Shown piece after piece: positions 1 through 11,111 of a stretch of DNA of 64,000 nucleotides. The translations under genes and the position numbers were made by a program. The notes beneath the pieces were generated by a model. That model was given only the letters and a program-made list of their open reading frames with translations, was not told the origin of the DNA and ran no database searches. Source of the DNA: Sabellastarte sp. h YS-2021 (lineage: Eukaryota > Annelida > Polychaeta > Sabellida > Sabellidae); NCBI GenBank assembly GCA_964017235.1, contig OZ024938.1, positions 60,255,816-60,319,815 on the forward strand, given 5' to 3'. Numbering within the stretch: the first letter of the stretch is position 1; each line of letters opens with the position of its first letter.

Positions 1-1200
1 AAAATCACCACAAAAATACACAGCTTTATTCACTTACAATGTCACTGAACGAATGATACTCCAAACTAATTTAGGAATCTATGTAACTTCACTAAAAAGT
101 AAGTAATTTAATTAGGTCTTACAATTATATCAGTGGCCCTGTTAACAAAAATTCTTAACTGCATGAGAACACAATTTTATTTTACTTAACTTCTATTTTA
201 CTTTGAGAGAATGCATTATTGTCTTTGTTAATAACACTGAATTTTCTTTGGTAAATTAGCTATTCAAGATATAAAATGTCTGTCAAGGACAACAAAACAG
301 ACAAATTTCTGGGTTTTTTTTTTCATTTCTTCAGAAAAACTTATGCCCCTTTCTAGTCACTTCCCTGCTCAGATGATATTTTAATCATAACCTATTTCCT
401 GGAATATAGACTCCCTTCTGAGACATATGTCTTTAGAGGATGTTTGCCAATATAAAGCTTTGCAGTGGCTCCTTTATTTAGTCTTATTATTATTATGTTC
501 AAACAAGTGTTTCTGTAGCTATGGGTGAGTGAAAGAAACATCTACATAGAGAAATAGATAATAAACTATTATCAGTCAAAACTGTGAAATTATCTAAATA
601 TTCTTTGCTGATGGTTGCTCTCACTCATTATAAACATTAACATTATTATTAACTGTCAATATTCTTTGTATATGTTGGTAATGTCACCATATGTGAGTAA
701 TTTAAAGCCTTGCCTTTCAATAGTTAACAAGTTTGGCATTAATTCATTTAGATATACTCTCTGAAGTTGTGGATTTGAATTGAACTCCTAACAACATGTG
801 GTATGCACCCAAAGCCTGTGCTAATATGAATTTAGTTTTTTTGAGGATGACCCTGTATTCTATATCTGCCAAGGAGGCCCACTGTGTAAAACACTTGCCT
901 GTAAACAGACGATGTGGGTTAGATGCCAGGTACTAACACATACATAGTGCTCAGATGACCACTGAAAATTGCAGTCCTCGGTCCTGGGGTTCTATTTTCA
1001 GTGGCAGGCTAAAGAACCTCAGGGATGTTGATAAATGGTGATCCTTGAGCCTCTGTCTTCCACTTGGGGGAAGGTTACGAGAGAACTTGGGCAGTCAGGA
1101 TGGGTGAAATATAAGTAGTGCAATAAGTGATATAGTAAAGTACATAACGGGCTTGGTATAAACATACAACACAATTAAGAGTTTGAAATGTGGGTTCTAC
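1..1200. other. Left edge: ccdc89 intronic DNA
   Basis: No exon recognised. A SINE-like repeat occupies about 856-1075; the rest is AT-rich unique-looking sequence. Confidence 0.5.
856..1075 (+). repeat. SINE-like dispersed repeat (family 2)
   Basis: The segment containing CACTTGCCTG, GGGTTAGATGCC and CATAGTGCTCAGATGACCAC is matched by 10115-10285. Its 3' part (GGCTAAAGAACCTCA to GAGCCTCTGTCTTC) is matched in reverse at 6300-6370. The GGTTnnAnnCC word resembles a pol III B box, so it may be tRNA-derived. Ends not resolved. Confidence 0.55.
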
Positions 1201-1298
1201 CTTTTAATCGTTCTTCTGCATCAGAGAGCCGCTGTTTCACCTCTTTTATTTCTGCATTCTGTTTCTCCTGGGCTGCCTGTGTACTGGCCTGAAGCTCC
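1201..1298 (-). CDS. ccdc89: ccdc89 coding exon 6 (last visible)
   Basis: 98 nt encoding [20 protein letters not shown] then [12 protein letters not shown]; acceptor CATTTTAG, donor GTAGAA. It ends in phase 1, so at least one more exon follows to the left. I see no convincing continuation in 1-1200. Confidence 0.8.
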
Positions 1299-1458
1299 CT
1301 AAAATGGGAAAACTTTTTATAATACAAGGGTTATGAGTAAGAAATGCCACTCTCCCTTAAAATTACACTAATATACTGGTTCACACTTTTGTTAACTATA
1401 CAGGAAGTAATGGTTTAAAGGAATCGCTGTTTCAAAAGAAATGGTTTTGTTAAGACAT

Positions 1459-1492
<34 letters not shown>

Positions 1493-4400
1493 AAGGAAAG
1501 AATTACTCAAGGAAACTGATATATTGATCTTTGGTACTTCTCCATATCCACTGAGACTCTACTCCTTAAAACTGAACGCAGTTTCAGGTTTGTTGCATGA
1601 ATTTCATGTTTCATGTTGTTTTCAAACTTTTATTACTTAATACCTGCCACATATTGTCACTGTAAATACAAACAAAAACAGAAAGTAGTAACAAATTCAT
1701 CATCTTAAAAGGCCTAAAATAACAGACTATGTTTATGGAATTTTGAAACAATATTAATGCAAAAAATTGTGTTAGATTCCTACTTTACTAATTTAAAATA
1801 ATCAATATGAATGAAACCTGCCCTAAATGACCTGAACTTGAAAGAGAATTCTGCTGAACAGAGTTTCATTTACATATATATCATTTTGACTCTGTTCTAT
1901 ATACTTGTATCTGCTCTCCATTGTTGCTGTCTGTTCCTTCATGTTCCAGATCTTTCTGTCTAAGTCTGCAATCTTCTTGTCTCTGTCTTCCACTGCTTTT
2001 GAAAACAGCTTTGTATTGTCTTCTCTCAGCTTAAAGTTTTCCCTTCTTAGCTCTTCATTCACTCTGAAAATACAGGCATTTGACTGGGTTACACTGTTAT
2101 ATTGATCCTCAATATATACTGAACCTCGATATATATTAACCTGATACTGAAAGGTGTTTCCGAAAACATTTGCTGCTGAATTTTCAAGACAGACTGTTCC
2201 ATTAACAAAACAAGCAATTAAATAAAATGTCCTGAAATAATTTTAAAATGATTATAAAGTTTAGGTCTTTACTATAGTGACATGTGTATGAAGGCACATT
2301 ATAAAAAGACAGGTGAAAATTGGCTGTCCACTGTGAAATGCTGTCCCCTCCTGTATAGTCTACCAGGTCTTGGGTTGCAAGTTTGAATCAAGGCCCAATC
2401 GCAACTGGGAAAGTTTCTAGATTCTTGTTGGTGTCTGAATGTTTTCAGTGAATTGCTTTACTGACTTCCTTCACTAGGATTTGAGTCATTTGACATTGTA
2501 TTAAAAGCTTCAATAAATCTAAATTTTCCTGGTTAAAAAAAAAAAAAAAAAAAAAAAAAGGTACAAAAAGATAACACTTTACATCCAGCTGATTTTGAAA
2601 GTGTTGGCTTAATTTTAAAATGAAGTCTGCTATTTTCTAGAGGTACCAAACATTGAATTACCGGTAAAACTTTAAATTACATCACAGTACTAATAAACAA
2701 GATTCTGTTGAGTATACATTACTGTCAACCAAGAACTGAAAGATTAACTGGCAAACGAGTTAAAATACAGTCATAATGTTATCTGACAGGGTTAATACAC
2801 AAATGTGATATGTATGTCACTAATTAAGTACTTACTAACCTTTTATACTCATCCTTTATTTTAATAAGTTCCTGATGGTTTGAAGCCAAGTCATTGAATC
2901 TTGCATCTAACATGTTGTACCTAAAAATAAAAATTCTCATGGATTTAACAGGCAATTTTCCTTTGCAAAATGTAACAAATACAAAGAGTTATTTAAAAGC
3001 ACAAAAGCCTCTGGTTTTCGGTGAAATATTTTGCTAATATTTGTTATTGACTCATTGAAGAGATTAAATTATATTGCAAATGCCCTAGTGCAAGATTTCT
3101 GCACTAGGAGTGTTAACAATCATAAACAAAGCCAAAAAGTCTATTGATCTACAGGTACAAGCCCGAAAGCCATCAGTAAGGCATTGATATCAGGGCCTTG
3201 AAGCAATCAGAAACACAAGTGTACACTGAAACACTGGAAGGGCAGATTCCTTGCTGGAACGACAGATTTCATGAAAGTCCAGTGACAACAACAACAAAAA
3301 AAAGTGATCTCTAGAAGTGTGAGCTTCACAAAAGCTCCCTCTTAAAATAGTAAACACATTAGAAATACCATACCTGCGAAGTTGTGTGTCTATCTCACTT
3401 TGGGCATGGTTTCTGAAGTCTTCTAACTCTTTGTTGATTCGTTCTAATGTATTTATTGATGTGCCAGATTCATCAGCTCTCTAAAATTAATTTGACTATA
3501 AACATGAGGTAGTGATGTTAATTTATTCATTTATTTTGGGTTTTACATCACTTTCAACATTGGAAAGTTCATATCACAAGGGGTAGTTTTATGAGCAGAG
3601 GAAACCATGCAGTACGCACAGTTTGTCAAGGTTCTATACTGTAAACTGCTGGCCATAGGTAAAGAAATTACCATATTACCCAAATAGGGTTCAAGGTTTG
3701 AACCCCTGACTTCAGAGGTGGGAGGCGAGTGTGTTACCACTGCACCAATATGGCCCCCAAAATTATTGTTGAAAATGTTTTAAATTAGAACTGCAGCCTG
3801 AGTCAAAAAGTTGAACTTGAATATTAAGTCAGAGTGGCTCACCTAATAAGTATTTTTCATATACTGTCATGACACATGACAAAACTTTACAGCAACTAGA
3901 TCACTGAGACTTATATTCCTTCCATCAAAACAAAATATTTATTTTATAGAGCAGTTAAACTGTTAAACAATACTGAAACTCAAAACACCAGAAAAATACT
4001 GTGGAAATTTGATCTATTAACCAAACTTTTACAACTAAATTATTCAATTTTATGAAACAATTTCTAGTGACTTTCTACTATCGCAAAATTAGGCTTTCCT
4101 ACTGTTTTACACTAAATTATCCTTTCTATTTTATAACTGTTTACTATTCAATGAATATACCTCAATGTTTTCATGTATTCCTTATCCATTATTACATCCA
4201 AATGATAGGGTAACTTTCCATCACAACAGACTTCAAAGTCTATGTGAAAACTTTAGAGTTGGGATATTATAGATAATTACACTTAAGACAATCTGTCCAG
4301 GCATTTGGTTAGTAGCTACAACACAAACAACCACAGACACCATGGATGAAAATAAAAAAAGTTGGTTTTCACTTTTCAAGAAGTGTAACTGAATATTTTT

Positions 4401-7400
4401 TTTTATTTAGGAACTATCGATGAACTGGTTAAATCAATTTTAATTACAACCTTTGCTTGTGCATGGCTTACCCTTTTGAGGATCATTATGAGTTGTGACT
4501 GTTCATCAATCCGGGACCGTAACATGGCTGCTTCTGTTTTATCATCCTCTGATAGTGAACGAAGTTTTTCTAAGTTGGCTTTCATGCTGCTCATATCCTA
4601 TGTCAGTGAAAAAAAAAAATTAATTAAAAAAAATAATATACTGGTATAACATAAAATTTAAAATCAGACAAACAATTGGTTTATTTGCATATAAATTTTC
4701 ATGAGATAAACTAAGAACCCGACATATTGTTAGACTTCATCTAAGTAATTTAATTGCATTATGTAGCATGGATCGGATTGATACCAACTTGATAAAAATG
4801 TTGTTTTATAAATAAATACTGGAAGAATGCATGTGGGCATACATCAATAATCATGCTCATTTTGTTTAATATATGTATATTTTCATTTGGAATATACCGG
4901 GTATTTACTGTTGGCCAATTAAAATTGTTAAAATTGCATTGAACAACACACTGATACATAGATCAATTTAAACTCTACAACTATTCAAATAAACCTTTAA
5001 TTACTCTGACAATATTATTACAAGGAGTGGCCTTGAAAGGTACAAATTAAACATCAGGGACAATGGTAAATAATTGCATCAACTGACTATAACTACTTGG
5101 CAATCACTTGGTATAACCACACTTTGCTTGTTCCATGTCATCGCCCAATTTGTGCATGTCCAATGCATTTTGGTAAAAAAAACTAAGTACTTATTGGACC
5201 GTGAAGAAGTAAACTGCCCTACTTCTATTATCACCACCAATAAATAAAACATTTGTTATACTAGTAGTGGCTATATATCTTCAAAATCTTCTTGTATGCA
5301 CTGGTTCCATTCTGGTTACCAACAGTAGGAAGGTTCCGTTTAACAAGTTACATACCTTTGAATTCCACCTGGTGGTAATTGGTACTCGACAATAATATGT
5401 CGCAGGGCAGTAGGGTTAAAATCTTTGTGGACAGGGATAGTTATATTACTTTATACCAATACATAGTAACAGGGGGTGGATAGTCTTATGGGTGGGACAG
5501 TCAATCATAATGGGCACAATGAGTTTCAAAATTTGTTTGTTATTTCCTCTCCTAGATGTGGTTACCTTGACTCTCAAATTAACTAGAGTGTAGAACCATG
5601 GCACAAACCCACTTAGAACTGAAGATTTATTTAAAACACAAAACGCCCACAAATGTGATCAACCAGGTATTCAAACAACTATTTTGTCATTTTTCCTAAA
5701 CAAGCAAACATAATTGAGTAAAAATACATGTCATTTCCCTATTTTCAATTTTTTTTTTTTTATGGTTTTATCAAAATTATTGAAATAATTTTTATTTTAT
5801 TGCAAAGAATGTGTAAATAGCTTATAAATTATTTTCTAATCCCATAGATTAATATCAATGGTTTCAGCTACAGATAACTAAATGATGACATTCTTCAAGC
5901 TTTATTCAAAAGAAAAAGTTTTTATGCAAATCTCCTGTTTCATGGAATACCAGATCATTTGCACAAAATCTGTTTCATCCAACTACTGTTCAGTCGATTC
6001 ACACAATTCATTTGTGTATAAAATATACATTCACAGTGTAAGAAAAAGGCGTCTTGGAGATAAAATATTTTATGTGGAAACATGAAATTTGCACACTTGT
6101 ACAACTTATTGATAATCATGTATGTGTAGAAAAAGATGGGGTTACAGACTCCTGTAGGCTTTTCTTGCAATATTTTATTGAGAGAATGGCTGTTTGAAGA
6201 TTGTCATGCCGTAATTATAATAGTAACTGCATTGTATTTTTATACCTAATGTAATATATCCATGTACAGCCCACACTTTAAAATTACTGACATTCTTCTG
6301 AATGAAAGACAGAGGCTCAAGGATGACTATTTACTAATGTCCTTGAGGTTCTTTAGCCTCCCATTGGGGACAGGACCCAATTACTTTATCTTGGGTCCAG
6401 AGGAAGCCTGAAGTAACTACATTCAGTCCTGTGACTCCAGTTAAAAAAGACTGTTGACCCTTATATGTATAGAGATTAACAAGAATATTGAACCTAGGCA
6501 TGGCAGGACCAATGCCAAGCACAATAATTTTGATCCAGAGAGTCATTCTTGGTCCATTTCTGATTACTCAAAAAAAAATTCCATAAAATCTAGTAATCTA
6601 CGCTGCTGAGCATGCTGTAAAGGTACTGATATCAAGTGCTCAACCATTGAGTATATACTGCTTACTGCTTTGCATGGGTGCCTATAATTTCGGTAAGCTG
6701 TGAAAAATTTGATATAGATCTTGTGCACACAACAGCTGGGTACACTAGTCCAATACCACTGCTAGTGTACCTAACTGCCAGTGACGCTGCAGTGATATAG
6801 TTCTTATGTATACACTGCCTTGGGTACAGAGTAGTTGGGTATGGCAGTACTGTACACAGCCGTTGGGTATGCTAGCAATGACATAAATCATGCAGTGATA
6901 TAATTTGTGTACACAGCCACTGGGTATGCTTGCAATGATTTCATTCTAGCTTACACAGCTGTTGGGTACACTAAAAACGATATAAATCTACTAATCTAGG
7001 GTCAACAACTGTTTGGAAAATAGAGCTTATATAGGGTCTTAATTGGATACATAATAGCAGTATATTCCAGTATTGTATTGACACAGCTTTTGGCCAATGT
7101 TGGGTATGCTAGCAGTGAATAAATCTTGGGTGCACAGCCATTAGGTACTCTAGCAGTGATATTGATCTTACGTACACAGCCATTGGGTACACTAGCAGGT
7201 ATATACATCTTGTGTACACAGCAGTTGGGTATGCTAGACCAATGCCACTGCTAGTGTACACAACTGCTGGTGGAGCTAGCAGTGATATCAATGTAGCATA
7301 CACAGCTGTTGGTTATATATCCTCTGAAAAACAGATGCGTGTCAGACATTTAATACGCCCAAATTTAGGTGCATTATATTTTCCGGAATTCCAAAAACAG

Positions 7401-9321
7401 GTGCGTCAAGGTGCGATGTTGAAATATGAGGTGCGGTAAAATGGTGCGGTGAGGTGCAGTGTTGAAATATGAGGTGCAGTCATTAATATTCATGATATGA
7501 GGACACAGATTTCCCCTGGGATTTCCTTACAATACTTTATAAAATGGAAGCATAGACGAAGATCAAATACTTTAAACCCCGAGAACTCACGGCGATAGCA
7601 CCCAAGTCATTAATATTCATGAGAAGATATGAGGACATGGATTTCCCCTGTAATTTCCTTACAGTACTTTATAAAATGGAAGCATAGACGAAGATCAAAT
7701 GCTTTAAACTAGAGAACTCACATTTGTACTCAGGGGTTTATGAAAGGTGTGTAGGATTTTAAGCCCCACCCCCATACTTTCATGAGCCAATCAGCATGGA
7801 GGTGCGGTAAGAGGTGCTATTCCGGAAAAAATTCCGATTCCAATTCCGGGTTTTATAATGTACCCCAAATTTATATAGTCCAAAGCTTTTAGACTTATCA
7901 CTCAGCATTTCGCTGATGCTTGCTCAGGGTAAATCATATACACATGACTTTGGACTAAATTTTATACTGCTCCATGCCATTAACTTGAACCCTAATTTAT
8001 GTATACCAATGAAAATTTATCACATAAACAGATATGTCTGCCTATTTTGTGCCATTTTCTAACATTAATGCCATCTACTAGTACAATGGGTAGCCATGAT
8101 TTGGCCGGGAGCCACGATTTTTGCCGTCTGGACTGATTTGTTACACGATCATGATGTCAACTGTCATAGGTCTATGTTGCAATTATTCATTAGTAAAGTA
8201 TCATAATTACCATATTTACGGTCACTATGCATATCATTATTTGTTTTATCTTACATTATATTTTTAAACTGAATTTTGAAAAAGATCTTGCCCATCAAAT
8301 GTACCATCATATATGCTTTAATTCAGGTCAACTAAGAGAAACATTGGAAAAATAACTCAAAACAAATTAGTTTTAATTGTACCTCGATTTTGATATAGGG
8401 GGCCAAAAGTTCAATCCCTTGGTAAGAAAATTTTAATATTCAGGGGAAATAATAATCGGAATAATCGAATAATAATTGACCCCATTAAATATAACAAAAC
8501 CAATTTTTGAAGTAAAAACATTTAGAAAAAAAATTCAATTAGTTGTTTGCATTATAATATGACTATAAAGTGACACAAAAAAGCAGTTTAATTGTAGTTT
8601 ATGCAATTAAGGGTTTACACCATTTGACGGCCGAATCTAGACCGAGTTTCTGTCCCGTCGCCAATTGCTATTGAAATACTGATGGTACGCAATGGCGAGG
8701 GACAGAGCTCACATGTACCTGTTTTCTGTGTAAATTTTGGACGGCATATTTGTACTCATATTACCACAAGTATAAAGTGTTATTTGAATTCTTTAAGGTA
8801 TGTATATGTGCCGTTCACTTATATTTTATGCCAATCAAACTAATATGTATGTATTTCAACCAATTTTCAAAATGTAAACAAACTTTCAACATTACATAGT
8901 TATCTACAAAAGAAATTCCTGGCTTCTAAAAGCAGTTTAATTTAATAACATATGTATTGTAAACTGGATACAGCTATAATAGACACAACAAGGAGTTTTG
9001 AAAGTGAATACAATAATTCCCCACAGTTCGAGATTTACACTGAAAACAAGTACATGGGAACTCTGTCCCTCGCCATTGTGTCCATCAGTATTTCAATAGC
9101 AATTGGCGACGGGACAGAAGCTCGGTCTAGGCCGAATCATATCCCCGGTGTAGATAGTGACAGCTGATGCGTTGGGCTGAAACCCCAGACAGAACACTGA
9201 AATGCCACTGCATTACTGGTTTATTCTGTCAGTATAAATTTCTTAATTGTTAAATTTTTAATAGATCTCTTACGTTGCTGCTTGCAGCAACAATGTCTTG
9301 TAAATCTTTGGAAGAATTCAT
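1201..9321 (-). CDS. ccdc89: CCDC89-like coiled-coil protein gene, six coding exons visible, 3' end outside window
   Basis: Six minus-strand exons (9274-9321, 4472-4597, 3374-3480, 2840-2920, 1905-2063, 1201-1298) join with matching splice phases into one highly charged coiled-coil chain of about 206 residues. The segment with [13 protein letters not shown] followed by LKR and RADES, then [13 protein letters not shown] and [15 protein letters not shown], matches what I recall of vertebrate CCDC89 (BC8-orange-interacting protein), which has MLRSRIEEQSQLI and FKDEYK at the same places. The start is the only Met exon found upstream and fits phase 0. The protein is still in the coil at 1201, so the C-terminal part (roughly 120 residues in human) lies beyond the left edge. 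Function: a cytoplasmic coiled-coil protein of poorly defined role, reported as a partner of HEY1 in mammals. It is divergent to RPA3. Seen: exons and phases. Inferred: orthology. Confidence 0.85.
1462..1490 (+). repeat. Poly-A run (29 A)
   Basis: Homopolymer inside a ccdc89 intron; probably a retroposon tail, but no matching body was recognised. Confidence 0.8.
1905..2063 (-). CDS. ccdc89: ccdc89 coding exon 5
   Basis: 159 nt encoding [20 protein letters not shown] and the following charged coil to ESRY. The reading frame stays open beyond the chosen donor (GTATAT at 1904), but only this donor gives the phase needed by the acceptor at 1298. Other GT sites at about 1878 and 1834 are out of phase. 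Confidence 0.82.
2290..2560 (+). repeat. Possible retroposon with poly-A tail
   Basis: About 240 bp with a weak B-box-like GCAAGTTTGAATC near 2378, ending in AATAAATCTAAATTTTCC and a run of about 24 A. No second copy seen in this window, so the call is tentative. Confidence 0.3.
2840..2920 (-). CDS. ccdc89: ccdc89 coding exon 4
   Basis: 81 nt encoding [18 protein letters not shown] then IKIKDEYK; acceptor ATTTTTAG, donor GTTAGT. The ANH...KDEYK pattern matches the corresponding part of vertebrate CCDC89. Phase 1-in, 2-out fits both neighbours. Confidence 0.88.
3374..3480 (-). CDS. ccdc89: ccdc89 coding exon 3
   Basis: 107 nt starting [19 protein letters not shown], acceptor TTTTAG, donor GTATGG. 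It ends with two bases of an Arg codon completed by the next exon. Predicted coiled coil. Confidence 0.85.
3520..3757 (-). repeat. tRNA-derived SINE, near full length (family 1)
   Basis: Read on the minus strand: a tRNA-like head with GGTGCAGTGGTAACACAC, box B GGTTCAAACC, a body with GTTTACAGTA, GGTTTCCTCTGC and GTGATATGAA, and a tail GTAAAACCCAAAATAAAT. The plus-strand copy at 52047-52252 shares body and tail. It sits in the intron between ccdc89 exons 2 and 3. Confidence 0.75.
4472..4597 (-). CDS. ccdc89: ccdc89 coding exon 2
   Basis: Forty-two codons, phase 0 at both ends, acceptor GACATAG and donor GTAAGC. It encodes [12 protein letters not shown] and [13 protein letters not shown], the best conserved part of the family and the main reason for the gene assignment. 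Confidence 0.9.
6300..6550 (-). repeat. SINE-like dispersed repeat (family 2), reverse copy
   Basis: The reverse complement of 6300-6370 carries GGCTAAAGAACCTCA and ATCCTTGAGCCTCTGTC, as at 1003-1055. The remainder, up to about 6550, is more diverged and includes GGTTCAAT. Confidence 0.45.
6720..7315 (+). repeat. Imperfect minisatellite, units of roughly 60-70 bp
   Basis: Repeated core ACACAGC-GTTGGGTA-CTAGCA-TGATATAAATC occurs about eight times with substitutions and spacer changes. Short ORFs across it are by-products of the repetition. Confidence 0.7.
7361..7872. mobile_element. MITE with about 30-bp terminal inverted repeats and an internal duplication
   Basis: The left end AAATTTAGGTGCATTATATT and the reverse complement of the right end AAATTTGGGGTACATTATAA are inverted copies, both followed by CCGGAATT. 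Inside, a unit of about 127 bp starting GTCATTAATATTCATGA (7478 and 7605) is directly duplicated. No coding capacity. Confidence 0.6.
8616..9153. mobile_element. Foldback element with about 120-bp inverted arms
   Basis: Arms 8616-8736 and 9034-9153 are nearly perfect inverted copies (shared core CGTCGCCAATTGCTATTGAA), separated by about 300 bp. It could form a large hairpin in the ccdc89 pre-mRNA. No transposase; family not recognised. Confidence 0.75.
9274..9321 (-). CDS. ccdc89: ccdc89 coding exon 1 (start exon)
   Basis: Sixteen codons starting [16 protein letters not shown], preceded by ACC-ATG and followed by a strong donor GTAAGA at 9273. It ends in phase 0, which fits the phase-0 acceptor at 4597. 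The exon is too short to stand out as an ORF and was found by looking for a Met exon upstream of exon 2. The short sequence alone is not diagnostic; the splice fit is the support. Confidence 0.7.
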
Positions 9322-10114
9322 GGTGTTTTTTTTTGGCTTTTCCCCCCGGAACTCTAATGTAAACAACTTAGAGCTTGTTTCGACGTGTACATACGTTCTG
9401 GAAGAGATGGTTGTGAGTTTCCCGAAAAGTTTAAAACAATTTTACTAAGCTATTTGCACCAAATAAGTTATTAGTTACACTTACTAATTTTAGCTTATTT
9501 AAGGTTATCTTTTATTAAATTCTGCATCTTTGAAATTTAATCAGCCAAATACATGACAGTATAAAACATTCACACAAAAGGCAAATATCGAGCATTACAA
9601 ACATGATGGTAAATATACTTTTGCACCTGTTAGATTTTTTATTTACATTAAACCTATTTTGCTTAATTATATTGAACAACATTTTGTCATAGAGATGTAA
9701 TACTATTGCAATACTGTAAAATTATAGAACAATATAAAAGATGTAACAATTTACATGTATATATCTATCACTGCATTGATGCAAAGCAATTGGAAGGCAA
9801 AATGAACTAATCCAATGGAAACAGCTATACATATAGTACATGTCGACAGCATTATGATACAGAGAGAGATATTTATTTAATGAGCACCTGCTGTGGCATG
9901 AATTGATATTAATAACATACAACAAAATAATAAACAGCCAGCCCTTATCTCATTGACTAGGGCTTATGAGACACTATAAGTAAAACTTTTAAATGCGACA
10001 CATTAAATCAAAGTGCTACAAACACAGAATTACATGTACAATAAGCCTAACATTAACAGTGGATCATATTTCAATTAAAGACATGTAATAGAACATGCAG
10101 TATATTATATTTGT

Positions 10115-10285
10115 TGAGTACTGCACGGTGACCTAGTGAGTAACACACTTGCCTAGGAAAACAGAGGATATGGGTTCAATCCCAGGTACAGGCAGATACA
10201 TAGTGGTTCGGATGACCACTTAAAATGGCGGTTTTTGCAGCATCCAATTTCTATTTGCAGTGGGAGAATTCCAAAACAAAATTTA
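10115..10285 (+). repeat. SINE-like dispersed repeat (family 2), 5' part
   Basis: Contains ACACTTGCCTAGG, GGGTTCAATCCCAGGTAC (good B box) and CATAGTGGTTCGGATGACCA, colinear with 856-1000. It lies between the ccdc89 and RPA3 starts. Confidence 0.6.
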
Positions 10286-10542
10286 GCAAGTAATGATCTT
10301 TCCTGTCTTTTTTGTAAATGTAATGTTCCAATTGATATGTATCTTTAAATGTACAATATGTTCTGAGTTAAGGGCTATTTTAAACATTTAATTTCCAATC
10401 ATCTGTTCTTTTTTATATATGTATGTTTCACTTTCTTTTAAGGCAATGAATGTTCTGTTTGTAAAATTTGAATCTGAAGGAAAAATGTCAAAGATTTTTT
10501 AGCTTCACTGCACCATGAATACCGAGATCTCTTTCTGTAATC

Positions 10543-10800
10543 TCAAGAGAATACCTTGTATAACAGTCTGGATTTATCAGTAACTTTATTCCAATATTTT
10601 AGTAACTTTAGTTTTCTTCTTTTGTAACTACTAACCCAGTTTAAATCTCCATATACAGCATCAGTGAATGCAAACTTATGTAGTGCTAAAAAATTCATGG
10701 CTTTATTCTGAACACTTTCTATTTGACTGACATACCTATGCCCTCGAACTCCAGCACTGTAATCAAGTATAGGTGATAAGCACATATCATAGAGTTTTTG
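10543..10800 (-). pseudogene. Remnant of a non-LTR retrotransposon, region downstream of RT
   Basis: An 80-codon fragment with LDYSAGVRGHRYVSQIESVQ, NKAMNFLALHKFA and YGDLNW resembles the stretch after the reverse transcriptase in invertebrate LINE polyproteins (the YGAGVWG...QNKA-R-FLGVHKFAP-GD-GW pattern). No RT motif is present, so it is a relic. Family-level assignment is from memory. Confidence 0.55.
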
Positions 10801-10974
10801 TATGTGTTAAAACTAAGTCCCCCTAGGTAATTGAATTTGTTCATTTAAGATCGAGTGACATGGACCGTAGATGGTTTTTCAAGAGATGTCGATGTTAATT
10901 CGGTTGTTTCAGTGGTAGACTTTTTTCGGTTGCTTTCGGAGGTCTTGTAAAAAAATATACCCAAAGTGTTTACA

Positions 10975-10985
10975 TTTCGCGCGAA
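10975..10985 (+). promoter_or_regulatory. Palindromic E2F-type site upstream of RPA3
   Basis: TTTCGCGCGAA matches the E2F consensus TTTSGCGC on both strands and ends 34 bp before the RPA3 ATG. E2F control of replication genes is well established in animals; use here is inferred. Confidence 0.6.
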
Positions 10986-11018
10986 GTTGAAGTTTCCTCA
11001 ACATTTCAAAGAGAAAAT

Positions 11019-11111
11019 ATGGATCTCAACTGCGCTAAACCAAGAGTAAATGCTTCTATGCTACCAGCATTACAGGGTAGAGTTGTAACATTAATGGGGA
11101 TCGCACATAGT
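11019..11111 (+). CDS. RPA3: RPA3 coding exon 1
   Basis: 31 codons beginning MDLNCAKPRVNASMLPALQG, ending phase 0 before a consensus donor GTGAGT at 11112. It fits the phase-0 acceptor at 44017 and the N-terminal RPA3 pattern. Confidence 0.85.

Larger units (their letters stand above)
4598..9273 (-). other. ccdc89 intron 1 (about 4.7 kb, repeat-bearing)
   Basis: No coding sequence seen. It contains a SINE-like fragment (6300-6550), an imperfect minisatellite (6720-7315), an inverted-repeat MITE (7361-7872) and a long foldback element (8616-9153) that ends 120 bp from the start exon. The stretch 4600-6300 is AT-rich and shows nothing I can name. Confidence 0.7.
9322..11018. other. Divergent intergenic region between ccdc89 and RPA3 starts
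   Basis: Holds both presumed promoters and 5' UTRs. Recognised inside: the SINE-like fragment 10115-10285, a LINE remnant 10543-10800 and an E2F-type site 10975-10985. No TATA box stands out at either start. Confidence 0.6.

Noticed and set aside
7212..7439. 75-codon ORF
   Set aside because: Runs through the minisatellite and a MITE end; no coding pattern.
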